Source of the DNA: Spirogloea muscicola
Taxonomy: Eukaryota; Streptophyta; Zygnematophyceae; Spirogloeales; Spirogloeaceae
Direction: 5' to 3'
Length of the DNA stretch: 11,387 bases
Assembly (NCBI GenBank): GCA_009602725.1
Contig: WELB01000115.1
Location: 1-11,387, forward strand
The first letter of the stretch is position 1. Each line of letters starts with the position of its first letter. Below are positions 9,200-11,387 of the stretch, one piece after another. Made by a program: the position numbers and the translations under genes. The notes under the pieces were generated by a model. It was given only the letters and a program-made list of their open reading frames with translations. It had not been told where the DNA came from and did not search any database.

Positions 9200-9240
9200 G
9201 GCAAAGGTCCTCTTCCAGGACGTGGCAAACGTCCTCTTCC
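9200..9240. promoter_or_regulatory. Spaced direct repeat upstream of KEA, possible cis element
   Basis: GGCAAAGGTCCTCTTCC (9200-9216) recurs as GGCAAACGTCCTCTTCC (9224-9240), 24 bp apart, with one mismatch. It sits about 255-295 bp upstream of the KEA start codon. A regulatory role is a guess based on position and repetition only. Confidence 0.35.
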
Positions 9241-9452
9241 CGTGGCGCGCGCAGCGGAGCTGCTTGCAGCCGTCTGCCGAGCCGCGCACCGCAGCAGCCG
9301 CCGCCGCCGGCAGCGGCCTCAAGCCTGAGCGCGCCCGGGGCGGCGAGAGGCGGGCGCGGGAGAGAAGGTGGGCAATGAGAGCGGGGCGGGGAGGTGGGGA
9401 GCGCGGCACGAGCTGGCCAGGCGGGGGGCCGGATAATGGGGGAGCGAGATCA

Positions 9453-9542
9453 AGCGGCTGCTGATATTTAAAAATCGGCTGTACACTGCCAGCCAGATGC
9501 ATACAGGTGTTCATGACGGAGCCGTAGGCTAGGCAGACAGGG
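9453..9542. repeat. 90-bp direct repeat, copy 1
   Basis: It begins AGCGGCTGCTGAT and ends GGCTAGGCAGACAGGG. It matches 10292-10381 in the same orientation at 82 of 90 bases by hand alignment, without gaps, with mismatches confined to three short patches. No coding signal is seen. Confidence 0.92.
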
Positions 9543-9795
9543 CGCCCTGCCCTCAATACCCCCGAGTCAGCAGTAGGAAGTCAGATGAGCTGAGGGGAGG
9601 AAGAGCAACCCCGCTGCGCAAACCAGAGGCTGCTGCAAGGGCGCGACCAGCCCGGCGATGCAAAGCAATCGCCTGGGACCGCTGTAGGGACATAGACAAG
9701 CGCATACGGTAGCAGGACACAAGACCCAAAGGCACCGAGCCACCGGGAAGGGCTGCACCCCGTTCCCGTTCCCGGAAGAAGTGGCACTCCCAATG

Positions 9796-9950
9796 GGGGC
9801 ACGGGCTGCGAAAAGCCAGCCCAAAAAGAATTCACAAAGGTTCAGAGGGGCCTAAGAGGGGCCTTGTCATTTCTGCTGCTTCGCCTTAGGGCTTCGCCTG
9901 GCTTCCCCTGGCCCCCCTTCTACTCTGTTCATTCTTTCATTCTGCAGGGC
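9796..9950. repeat. Degenerate member of the foldback repeat family
   Basis: A module with the small hairpin GGGCTGCGAAAAGCCAGCCC (9803-9822) is followed, in the opposite sense, by a module from about 9867 that matches the long inverted-repeat arm at 10606 onward (TGTCATTTCTGCTGCTTCGC, then GGCTTCGCCTGGCTTCCCC and TACTCTGTTCATTCTTT). The two modules are separated by unrelated sequence, so this is an older or rearranged copy. Confidence 0.75.
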
Positions 9951-10211
9951 GCGCTCTAAGTCAGGCCTCCGGCTTTCGTGGCGGCGCTCCAGCTCCCCAA
10001 GTTAGCTTGTCAGATTTGTTTGTGCTCACCCGTGGGTACTAATGTCATCTTAGGTACCTTAGATTAGGTCTCCGTTTTATGTAGCATTGTTTAGTCTGCA
10101 CTCGACTCTGCCTGAACAATGTATTGGCTTGAATTGGCCTCCCTTTCAATTCATGCGCCCCGCGCGCCTTCTCTCTCTCTCTCTTTTTCGGGCTGGTTGT
10201 TCCAGCCCCTA

Positions 10212-10284
10212 TTCTCAATGGGCGAGCACTTTCTTCTTAATGAGAGCGAGAGAAGAAGAGGAAAAAGTGCTCGCCCATAGAGAA
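10212..10284. repeat. Foldback unit with 21-bp arms
   Basis: TTCTCAATGGGCGAGCACTTT (10212-10232) faces its reverse complement at 10264-10284 with one mismatch; the 31-nt centre is purine-rich. A (CT)n stretch around 10170-10183 and the small GGGCTGG...CCAGCCC hairpin (10190-10208) lie just upstream. Confidence 0.88.
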
Positions 10285-10291
10285 GACATAC

Positions 10292-10381
10292 AGCGGCTGC
10301 TGATTTTCAAGAATCGGCTGCAAGCTGCCAGCCAGATGCATACAGGTGTTCATGACGGAGCCAAAGGCTAGGCAGACAGGG
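10292..10381. repeat. 90-bp direct repeat, copy 2
   Basis: Same-orientation partner of 9453-9542, 839 bp downstream. It lies directly between two foldback units: the foldback ending near 10284 on one side and the long inverted-repeat arm beginning at 10381 on the other. Confidence 0.92.
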
Positions 10382-10728
10382 AAGAAGGGCTCGCCCATTG
10401 AGAATATGGGCTGGAACAGCCAGCCCAAAAAAGAATGAACAGAGTACAAGAAGTGGGGGGGGGAAGCCAGGCGAAGCCCTAAGGCGAAGCAGCAGAAATG
10501 ACAGGGCGCCCTCAAAAAGAGCGCTTCCCCTGGCCCCCTTCTCCTGCGCCTGCTTAGCAGGGGTTACTGAGTGGTTAGTAGCTGCTTTGTTTTTTCTTGT
10601 GTGCTTGTCATTTCTGCTGCTTCGCTTTAGGGCTTCGCCTGGCTTCCCCCCCCCTCTTCTTGTACTCTGTTCATTCTTTTTTGGGCTGGCTGTTCCAGCC
10701 CATATTCTCAATGGGCGAGCCCTTCTTC
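10381..10728. repeat. Long inverted repeat: two 123-bp arms, 102-bp centre
   Basis: Arm 1 (10381-10503) and arm 2 (10606-10728) are reverse complements with about two mismatches by hand alignment; even the nine-G tract is matched by nine Cs. The centre (10504-10605) carries, in inverted sense, other modules found at 11260-11350 (an AGCGCTTCCCCTGGCCCCCT block and a GCTTAGCAGGGGTTACTGAG block). There is no open frame for a transposase, so this fits a non-autonomous foldback or MITE-like element. Terminal site duplications were not recognised. Confidence 0.92.
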
Positions 10729-10875
10729 TCGTACTCTGTTCATTCTTTTTCGGGCTGGTTGTTTTAGCCCCTATTCTCAATGGGCGAGCACTTTCTTCAA
10801 AAAGAAGTGCTCGCCCATTGAGAATAGGGGCTGGAAAAGCCAGCCCAAAAAAGATTCACCAAAGGACGACGAGAA
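10729..10875. repeat. Second foldback, almost loop-less
   Basis: The segment from about 10730 to 10798 (TACTCTGTTCATTCTTTTTC through GGGCGAGCACTTTCTT) is mirrored by 10803-10875 with scattered substitutions and a one-base indel, leaving only about 4 nt in the middle. It abuts the 123-bp arm directly and shares its sequence, so the two foldbacks belong to one family in back-to-back arrangement. Confidence 0.88.
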
Positions 10876-11060
10876 GGGGAAGCGCTAAGAAACAAAAGCA
10901 CATTAAGGAACAAAGCAGCTACGTATCACTCAGTAACCCCTCAGTAAAGGGGGAGGGAGGGGAGCGAGCTTGGTGCTTCTGAGAGATGGAGGTGGGAGGG
11001 GTGGAGGGGGGGGCGCCCCGCTGGCGCGCTCGCGGCCGCGCACTTGGGCGGAGGTCAGGG

Positions 11061-11068
11061 CCACGTGG
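11061..11068. promoter_or_regulatory. G-box-like palindrome CCACGTGG
   Basis: The 8-bp palindrome contains CACGTG, a known bHLH/bZIP site in plants and algae. No gene start is visible next to it, so it may be a chance match; a partial second half-palindrome (GTGGT..ACCAC) overlaps it at 11065-11076. Confidence 0.25.
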
Positions 11069-11201
11069 TTGACCACGACACTTGGGGGTGCAGATGGTGG
11101 ATCATAGATCACAGGGCGAGTTGCACATCGCAGTCTTCTTCCCCTCTGGGCTTGGCGTTTTGCAGGCATCCACCACCTCGGAAGAAGCTTGTACTTCTTG
11201 G

Positions 11202-11352
11202 AAGAAGAAAGTGCTCGCCCATTGAGAATAGGGGCTGGAACAACCAGCCCGAAAAAGAATGAACAGAGTACGAGAAGGGGGCCAGGGGAAGCGCTAAGTA
11301 ACAGAAACAAAGCTGCTACGAGACACTCAGTAACCCCTGCTAAGCAGCCGCA
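11202..11352. repeat. Single-armed member of the foldback family
   Basis: Starts with GAAGAAAGTGCTCGCCCATT, includes the small hairpin GGGCTGGAACAACCAGCCC (11232-11250), then GAATGAACAGAGTACGAGAAG, then AGGGGAAGCGCTAAG and an ACTCAGTAACCCCTGCTAAG block near its end. It gives the best linear view of the repeat's module order. Related but shorter tail sequence follows the second foldback at 10870-10947. Confidence 0.85.
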
Positions 11353-11387
11353 GATCAGAGATGCTGGGCTCCTGGAAGTGGGTCCCC

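Larger units (their letters stand above)
8947..9452. other. GC-rich upstream region of KEA, no supported gene
   Basis: This stretch between the proposed KEA start and the repeat cluster contains the triplet tract and the spaced direct repeat. Open frames on both strands are GC-driven and low-complexity (Ala-, Arg- or Gly-rich) with no domain. It is the best candidate for the KEA promoter and 5' untranslated region; no TATA box is clear. A missed upstream KEA exon cannot be excluded. Confidence 0.5.
9453..11387. other. Gene-free foldback-repeat cluster
   Basis: About 1.9 kb with no supported protein or RNA gene. Open frames up to about 190 codons are by-products of the inverted repeats: they translate the same modules on both strands and show no domain. 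The stretch 10948-11200 is unique sequence with a G-rich tract near 10950-11020 and a palindromic G-box-like CCACGTGG at 11061-11068; I see nothing else in it. Confidence 0.7.

Noticed and set aside
10540-10600. Possible tRNA-like segment around GGGTTACTGAGTGGTTAGTA
   Set aside because: No cloverleaf with acceptor stem and T-arm could be drawn; it is a module of the repeat family.
10307-10982. Open frames of 157 and 194 codons in the repeat cluster
   Set aside because: Both translate the same inverted modules on opposite strands, producing matching peptides; no domain and no splice context.
10930-11310. 126-codon minus-strand open frame
   Set aside because: Low-complexity Pro/Leu/Ser translation of G-rich and repeat DNA.
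9453-11352. CRISPR-like array
   Set aside because: Repeats are irregularly spaced and in both orientations, the genome is eukaryotic, and there are no uniform spacers.

Overview
This looks like nuclear DNA of a green alga (core chlorophyte; the order cannot be told from the window). Three things support this: GC-rich coding exons interrupted by many short GT-AG introns, a chloroplast-type KEA1/KEA2 K+/H+ antiporter, and simple-repeat-rich flanks. The taxon is an inference, since there is no rRNA or other marker gene.

Layout. (1) Positions 1-1313, + strand, hold the 3' part of a gene for a SANT/Myb-domain protein in three exons (1-123, 259-485, 665-1313). Its last exon carries four tandem copies of a 33-38 residue repeat. 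Each copy contains QTARKS, identical to residues 5-10 of the histone H3 tail, and copies 3 and 4 also line up with H3 Q19-L20-A21 without gaps. (2) Positions 1314-2247 are a convergent intergenic stretch with no supported gene and a 28-bp tandem duplication. (3) Positions 8946 down to 2248, - strand, hold an apparently complete 18-exon gene for a plastid K+ efflux antiporter of the CPA2/KEA1-KEA2 type, about 957 aa by my splice model. It has an N-terminal leader, the Na+/H+-exchanger-type membrane domain, an RCK/KTN NAD-binding domain, and a long acidic C-terminal tail. All 17 introns have GT-AG ends and 16 are phase 0. (4) Positions 8947-9450 are the GC-rich upstream region of the antiporter, with a (GCC)12 tract and a spaced direct repeat. 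(5) Positions 9453-11387 have no supported gene. They are a cluster of foldback repeats, including an inverted repeat with two nearly identical 123-bp arms, a self-complementary block, and a 90-bp direct repeat.

The two genes converge and have no evident functional link: one is a chromatin-type protein, the other a chloroplast envelope ion transporter. The most notable observation is the tandem H3-tail-like motif in a SANT protein. The most notable DNA structure is the foldback repeat cluster.
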